Source of the DNA: Limosilactobacillus sp.
GTDB taxonomy: Bacteria > Bacillota > Bacilli > Lactobacillales > Lactobacillaceae
Length of the DNA: 53,799 nucleotides
Direction of reading: 5' to 3'
Assembly: GCA_030530845.1 (NCBI GenBank)
Contig: JAUMUE010000008.1
Location: 1 to 53,799 of the forward strand
Position numbers and translations under genes: made by a program. Positions 19,043 to 30,000 of the stretch are shown piece after piece; position 1 is the first letter of the stretch, and every line of letters begins with the position of its first letter. The notes under the pieces are model-generated. The model did no database searches and had not been told where the DNA came from. It worked only from the letters and a program-made list of their open reading frames with translations.

Positions 19043-19104
19043 TTTTGTAATTCCTTTCTTGAGTAATAGGGCTGCGGCAAAGAAGTCACAGCTCTATGGT
19101 AATA

Positions 19105-20451
19105 CTATTCTGCGTAAGTTTCCTTGATGGTAGTAACTGAAAGGGCACCTAATGCCATTACAATACCGGCAAGGATGAACATGTTAACTTGGGAACCGCC
19201 CAACATTGGGAACAATGCGAAACTGAGCAGTGAAGCAACGATTTGTGGGAAACAGATTGAACCGTTGAAGAGTCCAAGGTATGTACCCATGTGCTTACCT
19301 GACAATGCGTTAGTAACGATGGTCAGTGGGTATGTGTTCATACCAGCCCATGAAATACCAACGAGGATGTATGAGAGGATCAATGCGCTTTGTGAGTGGA
19401 TGAAGAAGATTGATACAAACCCAAAGGCACCGAGTAATAAACTACCTGCGTAACCGGCCTTGTGGTACTTGTTAGGAACCTTGGCAAGTACGTATGACCA
19501 TACAACAGCGGCGATTGATTGAACGGCAGCTAAGACACCGTACCAGTTACCAGCGGCTTGGTAACCTGCTGAAGTAGCGTTAGTGGTGTGCCATACGTTT
19601 TGAGCGATCGCACCAGCTGAGTAAGTCCAGAGGTATTGGAATGCAAACCAGCAGAAGAATTGAACCAGAGTAACAGTCCAGAATGCCTTTGGAGCATGCT
19701 TCAAAAGCGTCAACCAGTTACCACCTTGGGTATTATCTTCTTCAGAAATACCGTGGTACATAGCGTAAGTAGCTGGATCATATTCCTTAACACGGAACAC
19801 AGTGAATAAACTAGTGATAACTAACAGAACCGCACCAACGTAGAAGGAAATGATAACCGAGTTAGGAACGACACCCTTCTTTGCGGTGTTGGCAACCCCA
19901 AACCATGTCAGTAAGAATGGGAAGATGGCAGCCAAAACAGCACCGGTGTTAGATAAGAAACTTTGGATACCGTATGCGTAACTCTTTTGGTCATCATTCA
20001 CCATGTCACCAACCATCATCTTGAATGGTTGCATGGCAACATTAGATGACAAGTCCAGTAAGGCAACCGTAATGGCACCGAACCAGAGAGCCGAAAGTGA
20101 TGCATAACCGAATCCAAAACTACCTGAGTTTGGTAGCAGCATCATAACAATAACGGCAACAATCATACCTAAGAGCAGGTATGGAAGACGACGACCACCG
20201 AGCTTAGGTGCCCAGGTACGGTCTGAGTAGTAACCAACGATTGGTTGAACAACGATACCAGCAAGTGGTGGTAAGATGAAGAACCATCCGAGGTTGTTAG
20301 GGTCGGCACCAATAGTTTGGAAGATCCGACTCATTTGGGAACTTTGCAAAGTGAATGCGGTCTGTACACCTAGGAAACCAAAGTTAATCATCCAAATGGT
20401 TGACTTTGATAATGTAGGCAAGCCGGCCGTAGTAGACTTTTCTTGACTCAT
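19105..20451 (-). CDS. MFS maltose/sugar transporter, SLC45-like
   Basis: A 448-residue, 12-TM major facilitator. Marks include GYYSDRTWAPKLGGRRLPYLL in the first cytoplasmic loop (MFS motif GxxxDRxGRR) and DLSSNVAMQPFKMMVGDMV, the SLC45/GPH-related proton-sugar symport signature. Start placed at 20451 (MSQEKS) because AAGGAG lies 8 bases upstream. It is first in the operon with malP and pgmB, so maltose uptake by proton symport is the best call; in several lactobacilli the same trio occurs without a PTS or ABC permease. Confidence 0.88.
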   Translation of the reverse strand: MSQEKSTTAGLPTLSKSTIWMINFGFLGVQTAFTLQSSQMSRIFQTIGADPNNLGWFFILPPLAGIVVQPIVGYYSDRTWAPKLGGRRLPYLLLGMIVAVIVMMLLPNSGSFGFGYASLSALWFGAITVALLDLSSNVAMQPFKMMVGDMVNDDQKSYAYGIQSFLSNTGAVLAAIFPFLLTWFGVANTAKKGVVPNSVIISFYVGAVLLVITSLFTVFRVKEYDPATYAMYHGISEEDNTQGGNWLTLLKHAPKAFWTVTLVQFFCWFAFQYLWTYSAGAIAQNVWHTTNATSAGYQAAGNWYGVLAAVQSIAAVVWSYVLAKVPNKYHKAGYAGSLLLGAFGFVSIFFIHSQSALILSYILVGISWAGMNTYPLTIVTNALSGKHMGTYLGLFNGSICFPQIVASLLSFALFPMLGGSQVNMFILAGIVMALGALSVTTIKETYAE

Positions 20452-20494
20452 ATCAAACACTCCTTAAATAGAACAACTATCAATTTTGCGCTCA

Positions 20495-20510
20495 TGAAAA
20501 CGCTTTATCA
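20495..20510 (-). promoter_or_regulatory. cre-like site downstream of the maltose promoter
   Basis: TGAAAACGCTTTATCA resembles the CcpA catabolite-responsive element (12 of 14 positions of TGWAANCGNTNWCA). It lies about 8-23 bases after the predicted transcription start, where CcpA would block transcription in glucose. Confidence 0.55.
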
Positions 20511-20524
20511 ATTTTTACAAGATT

Positions 20525-20553
20525 AATATAGCAGAAAAGCAAAGTGTGTGCAA
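20525..20553 (-). promoter_or_regulatory. Promoter of the maltose operon
   Basis: Minus-strand TTGCAC (20548-20553) and TATATT (20525-20530), spacer 17, with an extended -10 TG. The -35 is embedded in the LacI-type operator. Confidence 0.7.
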
Positions 20554-20563
20554 CCGTTTGCAC
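20548..20563. promoter_or_regulatory. LacI/MalR-type operator
   Basis: Palindrome GTGCAACCGTTTGCAC with the central CG typical of LacI-family operators, overlapping the -35 of the maltose operon. The LacI-family gene at 21939-22877 is the obvious candidate repressor. Confidence 0.7.
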
Positions 20564-20600
20564 GAAATTATTTTAGCGTTTTACTTGAAAAATAATGAAA

Positions 20601-20632
20601 ATGCCATAACCAGTAGTGTTTGGTCACGGCAT
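20601..20632. terminator. Terminator downstream of the thiolase
   Basis: ATGCCATAACCA / TGGTCACGGCAT stem with a T-run on the plus strand and TTTTC on the minus strand. Confidence 0.75.
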
Positions 20633-20636
20633 TTTT

Positions 20637-21815
20637 TTAGCGTGTAATTAATGTTGCGGCACCCATTCCCCCACCGACGCAGAGGCTGGCGATACCAGTA
20701 TGTTTATTTTGAGCACGTAATTCGTGTACAAGGCTGACGAGAATCCGTGCACCGGAGCTCCCCAGTGGGTGGCCGAGCGCAAGTGCCCCACCATTTGGAT
20801 TCAACTTGTCGTCAGGAATCTTGAGCAAGTCTTGGCAAACGATGGATTGGCTCGCAAAGGCTTCGTTGATTTCAAACAGGTCGATGTCTGCAATCGTCTT
20901 ACCGGTGTTTTCTAGGAGCTTGTTGATCGCGTGATATGGTCCGATCCCCATCACTTCTGGGTCGAGTCCAACGAGTGATGCATCTTCCCACTTAGCCAGC
21001 GGTGTAAGTCCGTATTCTTCGACTGCTTCCGCTGACGCGAGCACCACTGCAGACGCCCCATCATTGAGCCCAGAAGCATTTCCGGCAGTAACAGAACCGT
21101 CTTCGGAGTATGAAGGGCGTAACTTGCCAAGAGCTTCCATCGACGTGTCTGGGCGGACTGCTTGATCTTGGGTGACGTCATATTCGGACTTACGTTGCTT
21201 TACATGAACGGGCACAATTTCGTCATCAAAGGCGTGATTTTCCTGCGCTTGAGTGGCCTTTTGGTGACTGCTGAGGGCGAATGCATCCTGTTGTTCCCGG
21301 GTGACGTGGTAACGTTCGTTGACGTTTTCCGCCGTCACACCCATGGAGTATCCGCCCCAGGCATCAGTCAGTCCGTCGTGTTGCATGGCGTCAATCAGTT
21401 TTCCTTCCCCGAACTTGTAGCCAAAGCGGGCCTTTTGCAGGAGATATGGGGCGTTAGACATGCTTTCCATTCCCCCGGCCACGATGACATTGGCTTGACC
21501 AGAACCAATCAAACTAGCGGCGAGATTGATGCTGGAAAGTCCCGAGGCGCAAACGTCATTAATGGTGATCGCTGGAACTCCGAAGTCAAGGCCAGCTGCC
21601 ACCGCTGCCTGCCGTGCCGGATTTTGTCCATTACCCGCCTGAATGACGTTTCCCATCAGGACCTGGTCAACGGCTGAAGTTTCGGCAAGGCCGGACTTCT
21701 TCAGTGCTGCAGAAATAGCCACTCCGCCAAGTTCAGCGGCAGTCAATGGTGCCAGAACGCCACCAAGCTTGCCGATTGGTGTTCGTTGGGCTGCAACAAT
21801 ATATACTTCTCTCAT
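20637..21815 (-). CDS. Acetyl-CoA C-acetyltransferase (thiolase)
   Basis: Condenses two acetyl-CoA to acetoacetyl-CoA (or the reverse), the entry to the mevalonate pathway in lactic acid bacteria. Three active-site blocks are intact: NDVCASGLSSINLA (nucleophile Cys), NEAFA with the GGALALGHPLGSSGARI block (His), and SLCVGGGMGAA (second Cys). The 392-residue product starts at 21815 (MREVYI), with GGAGG about 10 bases upstream; the frame stays open 13 codons further. Monocistronic, flanked by terminators. No other mevalonate gene is in the window. Confidence 0.93.
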   Translation of the reverse strand: MREVYIVAAQRTPIGKLGGVLAPLTAAELGGVAISAALKKSGLAETSAVDQVLMGNVIQAGNGQNPARQAAVAAGLDFGVPAITINDVCASGLSSINLAASLIGSGQANVIVAGGMESMSNAPYLLQKARFGYKFGEGKLIDAMQHDGLTDAWGGYSMGVTAENVNERYHVTREQQDAFALSSHQKATQAQENHAFDDEIVPVHVKQRKSEYDVTQDQAVRPDTSMEALGKLRPSYSEDGSVTAGNASGLNDGASAVVLASAEAVEEYGLTPLAKWEDASLVGLDPEVMGIGPYHAINKLLENTGKTIADIDLFEINEAFASQSIVCQDLLKIPDDKLNPNGGALALGHPLGSSGARILVSLVHELRAQNKHTGIASLCVGGGMGAATLITR

Positions 21816-21904
21816 CAAAGAAATTTCCTCCGTAATCACTGGTGTAACTCTCAAGTAGTTTACTGACTTCGCAACAAGAATGCAAATTTAATGCCCAAGC
21901 AAAA

Positions 21905-21932
21905 ACACCTGCTATCGCAAACTAACAGGTGT
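21905..21932 (-). terminator. Terminator downstream of the LacI-family regulator
   Basis: ACACCTG / CAGGTGT stem followed by TTTTTGC on the minus strand. Confidence 0.7.
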
Positions 21933-21938
21933 CTGTGT

Positions 21939-22877
21939 TTAGTCGAAAATTTCAAATTCAACGATGCGGTCATGTTCGCCAGGATTGAAGAGCAAGTTGA
22001 CTGCTTCAAGCCCGAGCTTACGTGGCATCATATCGATCCGGACGTTATCTCGCAACAACATCCCCACCAGGCGGGAATTGTTGAAGCTGGCGACCGGAAA
22101 GCCCATCGATTGGAGCTGGTCATTCAAGCGGACCGAGATCAAATCATCGGAGCAGACCAACGAATCGACGTCGGGGTGTTCTCGCAAGAAGTCCATAATC
22201 GTCTGACCGCCTTCGCGATATTTCCATACCAAGGCAGGCAGTTGACGTTCTTGCATGCAGTCGTAGAATCCGTCACGCCGAGCTTTTTCATATACCCAGT
22301 CATTATCGGTCTGGATGAATGCCGGCTGCTTGACGTTTCTCCGGTCTAGCAAGAATTCCGTCGCCGCCTTACCTGCCGCGACGTTGTCATTATCGACGAA
22401 ACGGTCAGGATGATTGCTAGTTGGGTGACCAATCACGACAAAATCCAATCCGTTTTCACGTAAGTAATGTGTGACCGGGTCATTTTCAGTCGTGTAGAAT
22501 ACCAGAAATTTGTGAACCTTGGACTGGTTGACCATTGATTCTACGCTTTCCAGCAATTCTTCCTTCGATGGTGCGATCGCTACAACCATTTCATATCGGC
22601 GAGGCTTCAGCGCAACACTGATTCCCCGCATCAAGTCAATGTGGAATGGGTTCGCAGGCGCAGTATCAGTGGTGACGGGGAATACCACGCCGACCATGTT
22701 TGATTCACCACGACTAAGGTTTTGGGCATTGTAATTAGGCTGGTATCCGAGCTCTTCGGCGATTTCCTTAACACGGAGCCTCGTCGTTAAGCTGATCCGT
22801 GGATTGTCGTTTAAGGCACGCGATGCTGTGGATACTGACACCCCAGCTCTCAATGCTATGTCCTTAATCGTCGCCAT
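21939..22877 (-). CDS. LacI-family transcriptional regulator, probable MalR
   Basis: 312 residues. The N-terminal helix-turn-helix and hinge helix read IKDIALRAGVSVSTASRALN and EELGYQPNYNAQNLS, followed by a periplasmic-binding-protein-like effector domain (about 60-312). Its best candidate site is the palindrome at 20548-20563 on the maltose promoter, 1.4 kb downstream; this pairing is inferred from proximity and family. The gene starts 22 bases after the addA stop on the same strand, so it may be partly co-transcribed with addAB unless a promoter lies within addA. Confidence 0.85.
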   Translation of the reverse strand: MATIKDIALRAGVSVSTASRALNDNPRISLTTRLRVKEIAEELGYQPNYNAQNLSRGESNMVGVVFPVTTDTAPANPFHIDLMRGISVALKPRRYEMVVAIAPSKEELLESVESMVNQSKVHKFLVFYTTENDPVTHYLRENGLDFVVIGHPTSNHPDRFVDNDNVAAGKAATEFLLDRRNVKQPAFIQTDNDWVYEKARRDGFYDCMQERQLPALVWKYREGGQTIMDFLREHPDVDSLVCSDDLISVRLNDQLQSMGFPVASFNNSRLVGMLLRDNVRIDMMPRKLGLEAVNLLFNPGEHDRIVEFEIFD

Positions 22878-22899
22878 CTCGCAAGCCTCCTACACAAAT

Positions 22900-25800
22900 T
22901 TATACAACAGGTATTATATCCTTAGATTTTACCAAATATAAGGCCTTTCTAACAACTGTCTTACCCATCGTCTTTAAAGCTTCATCGTAAAGGTTTAATT
23001 GCCCTGCGTACCGTGCAAGAATGATGTCCTTGTTGTGTGCTTCATCGGTCTTGTAGTCAATTAACGTAACCTTACCTTCGTCATCTTCGAGGTAACCGTC
23101 AATGATACCGTGGACGAGGATCTGTTCCCCTTCACTCGACTTGATGTCTTGGAAGAGTTCGTTCCCGTTCATGATCATTGCGAATGGTTCTTCACGGTGA
23201 TAACTGTTTGGGTTAGCGAGGATCTCTTGCCCAATTTCTGTTTGGAAGAATCCACTGATGCCCTCGTAGTCGATCTTATTGCTTTCCGCTTCCGTAATCA
23301 ACCCTTGTGCAACAAGACTTTGACCCGTTTGCTTAACACCATCGAGCGAAGTTCCTTCAGCAGTCAGGTCGACCTTCTGGAATACCAAGTGAGTGGCGGT
23401 ACCGACCTTAGCAGCTGGCGGCTCTGTTTCGGTTTGCTTGAGGAATTCTGGTTCTTCAAACTTGTCCTTCAGATATACCCCGCGTGATTGCTTGTTTGGT
23501 TGGATTTCACCGTAATTCCACCGTGATTCTTCCGAACTATCAGGATATTCAAACAGGTGCTTAACTTCAGAAACTGATTGGTAAGCCGTCGTCATGGTTG
23601 AGACAGAGTGGGCGTAGCGGTGGTTGAGGAGGGTGGTGAGGTCGCTCAGGTCTGCGACAACTTTCTTGTCATCCTGCTCTTCTTCCACGCTTTCATCTGG
23701 TCCACTAACCTTTTCCAATTCCTTTTCTACTTGGCGCTTGGTGTAGGTTTTTGCCTTAAACAATTCTTCTTTTGAATCCGGAGTTTCGTAAATCTTCTTG
23801 AATCGATCGAAGTAAACAAAATCGTCGCCGGATCCTTCTGTGTCGTCGTTGATTGCAAGGTTTTCGAATTCTTCGGACCGTGCTAAGGCGAGGCCGATGA
23901 GGTACATAAGGTTATCTGCTTTAATTCGAAGTGCTGTTCCAATCAGTTCAGATTCAGATTGTCTAGCTTTCCGACAGTTAGTGATAAATGGTTTCAAGCC
24001 GTTCTTTTGACCAGTCTCGTTATATGAGGCAGTGATAATTAATCGTTGCTGTGCACGTGTGACGGCCACATAAAGTATCCGCAAATCTTCTGCAAGCTGT
24101 GCTTTTTTGAGATTCCGAGATACTACTTGTTTTTGAAGAGTACCGTACTTCACCCGATTTGGATAAAGATATTTGTACTTTTCTTTGTCACCCTTCTGTG
24201 TGATGTAATCAATACCGATCATATTATCATTTACTAATACGCCATCAGTATAATCTTTCTTTGTCTCATGGTCAGAATCCACTAAGAACACTACCGGGAA
24301 TTCCAAACCTTTACTACTGTGAATTGTCATGACGTTAACTGAATTCTTATTAATTTCAGCTTGCGCCACTCCCAAGTCTTTATCATGTTCTTGTAGCTTT
24401 TGAACGAAGCGGACAAACTGATAAACACCTTTAAAGCTACTTTCTTCATACTGCTTAGCACGAAGATATAAAGCGTGCAGGTTTGCTTGGCGTTGAGGTC
24501 CACCAGGCATTGCGCCAACATAATCCAGGTAGCCAGTTTCGTTGTAGATCGTCCAAATCAAATCAACTATTGATTGTTGTTGAGCAATTTGGCGGAACGA
24601 ATTTAGTTGTTCCAAGAAATGCATAATCTTCTCGTATAAGCTCTTAATTTGCGCTTCTTCAAGCAAATTACTCTTTCGCAGTTGTCCTGCTAAATAATTG
24701 TTCGCAAATGACTTCAATGCACTGAAGTAATTATCTTCAGTATTTTGAAGATTGATAAACGCAAACTCATTTGTGGTCAGTCCTACAATTGGTGAACGGA
24801 GAACTGCAGCAAGAGGAATATCTTGTTCTGGATTATCAACCAACTTCAGAAGAGACAACATAATCCGAACTTCAGTGGTTTGAAAATAACTCTGAACATC
24901 TTTAACGTAGAGAGGAATATCCAACTTTGCAAATTCTTCCATCAAAGTACTGTTGATACTCTTGGTTCTAGAAAGAATCGCAATATCACCGTATTGGATT
25001 GCCCTCTCCTCTGGTCCGTCTTCGCCAACTTGGATGATCTTTTCCTTATTTTTGACCATTTGCTTAATTCGCATACCAATCATACGAACTTCACCGGTCA
25101 GTTTTTCATCCTCTTTGCCGTCACTATCGACACCTTTTAAAATTGCATTCTTTTCGACTGCATTGGCATCGTAAATCATTACTTCAGTTGGATTACCGCT
25201 ATTTTCTTCGCCGTAATATTTAGCCGCGAATTTCAAATATGCATCTTCGTCATAGTCAATTTCGCCAACTTCAGAATCCATCAATTGTTTGAAAAGCAGG
25301 TTTGTAAAGTTAACCACGTTCTTCATTGACCGGAAGTTTTCAGCTAAAACAATATTTTCCCCATGCTCTTTATTTGATTTGTAGTCCTTGAATTTTTCAG
25401 TGAAGATCGTTGAATCACCACCACGGAAACGGTAAATAGACTGCTTTACATCCCCTACCATGAACAGATTCTTTTTCTCTGGATCTGCCAATGAATTAAG
25501 GATTGATTCTTGGATGGGGTTAGTATCCTGATATTCATCAACCATAATTTGTTGGTAATGATTGCGAAGATTTGCGACCAAATCAGTCCACTCTTTGTTA
25601 TCTGCAGGAGGATTCAGAATTTGATAAGCGTAATGTTCAAGATCATTGAAATCTAACATATGTCTATTTAACTTATATTGTTGATATCTCTTGCCAAATT
25701 CCAGAACAACTTGAACTAACTTATTTACTAACCTTTTTGATTCCGTAGATAACTCTATCAGTTCTTCTTGTGAGCATGACCAATACTTCTTATTATCATT

Positions 25801-27078
25801 AAATTGTTTTTTTAATTGATCGCGTTTTTCCTTAATCGATACGAATTGTGGATAGAACTCTTCGTCCTTTTTTGGTCCCTTAATTGTGTCAAATTTTAAG
25901 TCGTTAAATTTTTGTCGAATGTCATTCCAAGATACATCCACAAATAAATTGCCTTCAATTTGCTTGATTTCCTCAATTTTACTATCAAGATAGTCTTTTG
26001 TTGTCTTACCAAACTTATTCTCTATAGATTTCTGTTTTATACTATCCATTCCTTCGACGAGTTGATTGATAGCAGAACGAGCTTGGTCGATAGTTTTTAA
26101 GCTACCTTTGTCAATTTCCCATTTATCAATTAATTCTGCCCATTCGTCATTCAGGTCCGTGTATACTTCCGATTTCTTTTTAGCGTCTGTTGCCGTTAAA
26201 TCATGATCTACCTTGTAAAGTTCAACTTGTAATCTTATGAGTTCAGCGGTATTAGAACCTGCGATTAAAAAGGAAAGAAGATTGTTAACTAATAGATAGT
26301 CATTGTACAGAACGTTTTGAGTCACAGAAAAATAATTCCCAGCCTCTTCACTTAATTGCTTAAAATCATTACTTAACTGCCCTAATTCTTGAAGAAGTAC
26401 AGGTTTTATCTGTTTTTGATAAATTGCCGAGTGGATTACATTATCGCCCATATCATAGAACGCTGGCAAAGACTTTAACCAATCTTCAGAATCAGCTCGA
26501 ATACTTGCCTTTTCGTACAAATTTAAAATCAAGTTCGTCAGACTGTTATCATTTTTCTCACCGGAGAAATTACGAGCTAATTGGCCGAATGAAGCCATAT
26601 CTTCTGTTTCTTCTTCAGATTTAGCATAAAGATCTTCTTCCAATTGACTCAAAACATCTTCTTTGATGAGTTGTTTTTCGGTGTCATCTGAGATTAAGCG
26701 GAATTGAGGATCCAGATCAATCAAAAAATAGTAGCGCTTAATCAACTTTGAACAAAAAGAGTGCAATGTACTGATATCAGCAAGCGGAAGACGGTTGATT
26801 TGTGATTTCAATCGATCTTGCATAGCACTATCTTTTTCTTCCTCAAGCGCCTCTAACAAACTTTTTCTGATCCGGTCCTTCATGTTCTTAGCAGCAGGAT
26901 CAGTAAAGGTAGCCATCATAATTCGATCGACATCGGCGTTACCTTCCTTGATCAGCTTAATAGCACGATTGACCAATACTGCAGTCTTACCGGAACCGGC
27001 AGAAGCGGAAACAAGAATATTCTTGTTACGTTCGTCAATCGCTGACTGTTGTGAGTCCGTGAATTTAATTTCCCCCAT
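22900..27078 (-). CDS. addA: ATP-dependent helicase/nuclease subunit A
   Basis: Helicase-nuclease subunit of the Chi-regulated double-strand-break processing complex. 1392 residues, longer than the B. subtilis protein (about 1230). UvrD-type motifs: ILVSASAGSGKTAVLVNRA (Walker A, about 20-38), VDEYQDTNPIQESIL (Walker B), VGDVKQSIYRFRGGD (motif III), MTIHSSKGLEFPVVF (motif V) and LYVAVTRAQQRLII (motif VI). The C-terminal RecB-like nuclease keeps LIDYKTDEA. It overlaps the rexB stop by 14 bases. The stretch from about 24.0 kb to the gene start is visibly more AT-rich than the 3' quarter and than most of rexB. Confidence 0.95.
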   Translation of the reverse strand: MGEIKFTDSQQSAIDERNKNILVSASAGSGKTAVLVNRAIKLIKEGNADVDRIMMATFTDPAAKNMKDRIRKSLLEALEEEKDSAMQDRLKSQINRLPLADISTLHSFCSKLIKRYYFLIDLDPQFRLISDDTEKQLIKEDVLSQLEEDLYAKSEEETEDMASFGQLARNFSGEKNDNSLTNLILNLYEKASIRADSEDWLKSLPAFYDMGDNVIHSAIYQKQIKPVLLQELGQLSNDFKQLSEEAGNYFSVTQNVLYNDYLLVNNLLSFLIAGSNTAELIRLQVELYKVDHDLTATDAKKKSEVYTDLNDEWAELIDKWEIDKGSLKTIDQARSAINQLVEGMDSIKQKSIENKFGKTTKDYLDSKIEEIKQIEGNLFVDVSWNDIRQKFNDLKFDTIKGPKKDEEFYPQFVSIKEKRDQLKKQFNDNKKYWSCSQEELIELSTESKRLVNKLVQVVLEFGKRYQQYKLNRHMLDFNDLEHYAYQILNPPADNKEWTDLVANLRNHYQQIMVDEYQDTNPIQESILNSLADPEKKNLFMVGDVKQSIYRFRGGDSTIFTEKFKDYKSNKEHGENIVLAENFRSMKNVVNFTNLLFKQLMDSEVGEIDYDEDAYLKFAAKYYGEENSGNPTEVMIYDANAVEKNAILKGVDSDGKEDEKLTGEVRMIGMRIKQMVKNKEKIIQVGEDGPEERAIQYGDIAILSRTKSINSTLMEEFAKLDIPLYVKDVQSYFQTTEVRIMLSLLKLVDNPEQDIPLAAVLRSPIVGLTTNEFAFINLQNTEDNYFSALKSFANNYLAGQLRKSNLLEEAQIKSLYEKIMHFLEQLNSFRQIAQQQSIVDLIWTIYNETGYLDYVGAMPGGPQRQANLHALYLRAKQYEESSFKGVYQFVRFVQKLQEHDKDLGVAQAEINKNSVNVMTIHSSKGLEFPVVFLVDSDHETKKDYTDGVLVNDNMIGIDYITQKGDKEKYKYLYPNRVKYGTLQKQVVSRNLKKAQLAEDLRILYVAVTRAQQRLIITASYNETGQKNGLKPFITNCRKARQSESELIGTALRIKADNLMYLIGLALARSEEFENLAINDDTEGSGDDFVYFDRFKKIYETPDSKEELFKAKTYTKRQVEKELEKVSGPDESVEEEQDDKKVVADLSDLTTLLNHRYAHSVSTMTTAYQSVSEVKHLFEYPDSSEESRWNYGEIQPNKQSRGVYLKDKFEEPEFLKQTETEPPAAKVGTATHLVFQKVDLTAEGTSLDGVKQTGQSLVAQGLITEAESNKIDYEGISGFFQTEIGQEILANPNSYHREEPFAMIMNGNELFQDIKSSEGEQILVHGIIDGYLEDDEGKVTLIDYKTDEAHNKDIILARYAGQLNLYDEALKTMGKTVVRKALYLVKSKDIIPVV

Positions 27079-30000
27079 TATCTACTTCTCCTTTCTTGCC
27101 AAATTTTTCTCTTAAATCTAGGAACATTTCATTCTCATCTACAGTAGAGATTCTGCGGTAGTTACGCTGATCTACCATGTTATCGAACTGGATGATGTCT
27201 TCATAATCTGAGTACTCTAACCCCGTGCTTAGATTGCTTCCATCGAGGTAACGATAAGGGCGAATTGCTACATCACCGTTTAAGATGCTATTTGCCGCAT
27301 TCGAAATAAGGTCCTCGTTCTTCTTTAATAACAGGAGCAGTTTTTGTTCTGTATACAGCTTTGTACCTTTTTGGCCTTCCATTGCCTTTCCGCCATCTTT
27401 GGTTTTAAGAGGGAATACAGTACCGCCTTTACCATTGACCTTTTTGTCCATTGCTTTCAAATAAGCAACATCATTAAGCAATATACCGGTGTATTTTGAT
27501 TTTTTCATCCCAATTTCTGTTAAATCAGGGTCAGCGCCATTTATCTTATCAAATTCAAGCTTTGGATTTTGCAGTTGCAAGTACGCCGCCCCACCCAAGT
27601 GCAGATCTCCTGATTGGTTACCGTACTTAGGCACTAAGAGGTCCATGTTGAATTCAAGGGCGTTGAGGTAGGTCAAAAGTTGCAGTGAAATACCGTTGAC
27701 CGCCTTGGTTAAGTCAAATCTCGTGTAACGGGACTTGTAATCGACGACATTTAGGTACTTTTTACCGTCGACGTCAGTAACATCCAGCCGGTCGATTCGG
27801 CCATTAACTTTGAGGTGGGCGTTATGGTCCTTGAGTGGCAAGTCAATCGCAAACAAGTCGTTGTCTCGCTTGTTACCGATACGACCAAACTGAATTTCGG
27901 TATCAGTTGGGCGTGATTGGGTGTATTGAGCCTGCCAGCACAGCAAGTTCGTCATGCGGTTGACAAGTTCTTTCAACTGGCCGTACCAGAAGGCAGATTG
28001 TGATGAGTTTTGGATCAAGTTGGCCAAATCAGGTTGGCCATTGGTTGCTTCTTGGATTGCGGAATCGAGGATCTGGTTGATGACTGGTTGGTTTTCATCG
28101 TAGCCATCCGCCAACTTTTCGAAACTGATTTGGCTATTGCCATTGACCTTGTTGACGAAGATTTCCATCACTCTGTGGAAGAAGGTCCCCATCCGGTCTG
28201 GTGACATGGACAATTCATCACGTTTTTTCAGCTTCAAACCGTACTCCAAGAAGAATTTGTAAGGGTTGGCATAGTAGCTTTCCAACTGGCTGATTGAGGA
28301 ACGCAGGACGTTTTGGCCGTGGTCGTGGGTCAAGTAGAGTTCGGCTGCGAGCTCTGGACTCAGGTTTTCGACCTGGTTCTTGTAACCAAATCCAGCATTA
28401 ACTAAAGCGAGCCGTTTCTGGAATCCCTCGTCGCTGGCTCCCTTTTCGAGTTCCTTGTAAATCTTGTTCCAGTCGGCACTCAATGGAACATTTTCGTCCT
28501 TAGCCTTGCGCAGTACTCGAACGTATTGGCTCAGGGTAGCTTCCGGAGTCGAGACGAAATCCATCGCAGATTCGCCGCTGAACGGATCTGTCACCTTGTC
28601 GATGTTCTTACCAAACTTCTTCGCCAGATCGAGCATGTAGTCTGACACGTTCTGTTCCTTTTCTTCCTCATCAGACATAGGAGCGGACATGATCAGCTTT
28701 TCGGTACCCGCCAGCATCCCCGAGTAATGGATCAGCGGTTCGGCCTTCATCACTTCGATCGCGCCGGTTGGAATGTACTGGGTGTCCTTGTCGATGAATT
28801 CCACCAAAATCTCCTTATCTTGGTCGGTAAAGAGCGTTTCGGCTTGGCTCATTTGTGGCATCACGTCGCTGGTGGAACCGATCAGGAAGACGACTTTGCG
28901 GTCCTGATTTTGGGTAATCCCAGTTTCGGAAATCATCACTTGGTCCAGTGTTGCCGGGATTTGTGAATAGGTCGCAGAGGCAAAACCAGCTTGGATCAGG
29001 TCTGAGAAGTTGGTCATGTCTTGAGCGAAACTCTCTTGGCCCACTGGAGAGTCACCGAGAATTTGGACGTATTCATCCAGAATTTGGCAGAACTTCACCC
29101 AAACTTGGTGAGGTTGTTGGGCGAGGTCGATGTCACGGCTGGCTTGGTATTCTTGCCAGTCCTTGAGACGCTTGGTGACACCATTGTCGACTAAGAACTT
29201 GTACAAAATTTCCGCAAGGTCGCGACCGGTCTTGGCCTTCTTCAGTTGATCGAAGAATGGGAAGATGTGATCGACAACGAAGCCTTGCACAGCATGGAGT
29301 TTGCCAGCTAATTCTTGTTGGCGTTGTTCGAGGTCACCGTCCGTGGAGACTGACTGGCGCTTGTCCTCGACGGTCCAGTACTTCTCCTTCTTCCACATGC
29401 TCTTGCCGTTGATCCCCTTCTTCAGGCACCAGTTTTCGGTCACAAATACAGCATCGGCATCCAAGGCGTTGAAATCACCGGTTGCTTCGCTTTGGACGGC
29501 GAATAACCAGGTCTTCAAAAGCTGCATGATATCTTCGGTCCGGTATCCGTAGAGTGGGAGTTTGAAAAGTGTTGAGATCAAGGTAGCGAGTGGGTGATCA
29601 CCCATGAAACGTTCATGATCATTGAAAATTGGAATGTTATTGGCCGCAAAAACTGGCGCAATCATGGTTTGATATCCCGCAAGTTTCCGAGTCAAAATCA
29701 GGAAATCACGGTAACGGTAGCCTTGTGTAGCCACCATCTTGTGAATCATCGTTGCGACACGTTCCAATTCTGCACGCCGGTTGCCGGCAGTGAAGAATTG
29801 CAGCTGCTCTTGTTCGTCTGCGTCCAGTTCCACCGTATTACCGTCGAGCGGTGCCTTGATGTACTTGGCAAAGATCTCGTCGACCTTGGTCAGAGCGGAA
29901 CTAACCCGGTCTTCTTGCGCCATTAAATCGTTGGCGACAATTTCCACCCCGTCTTCGTTGTTGGCAAACTTCCAGAGACGGTGGTATTGCATCGCTGATG

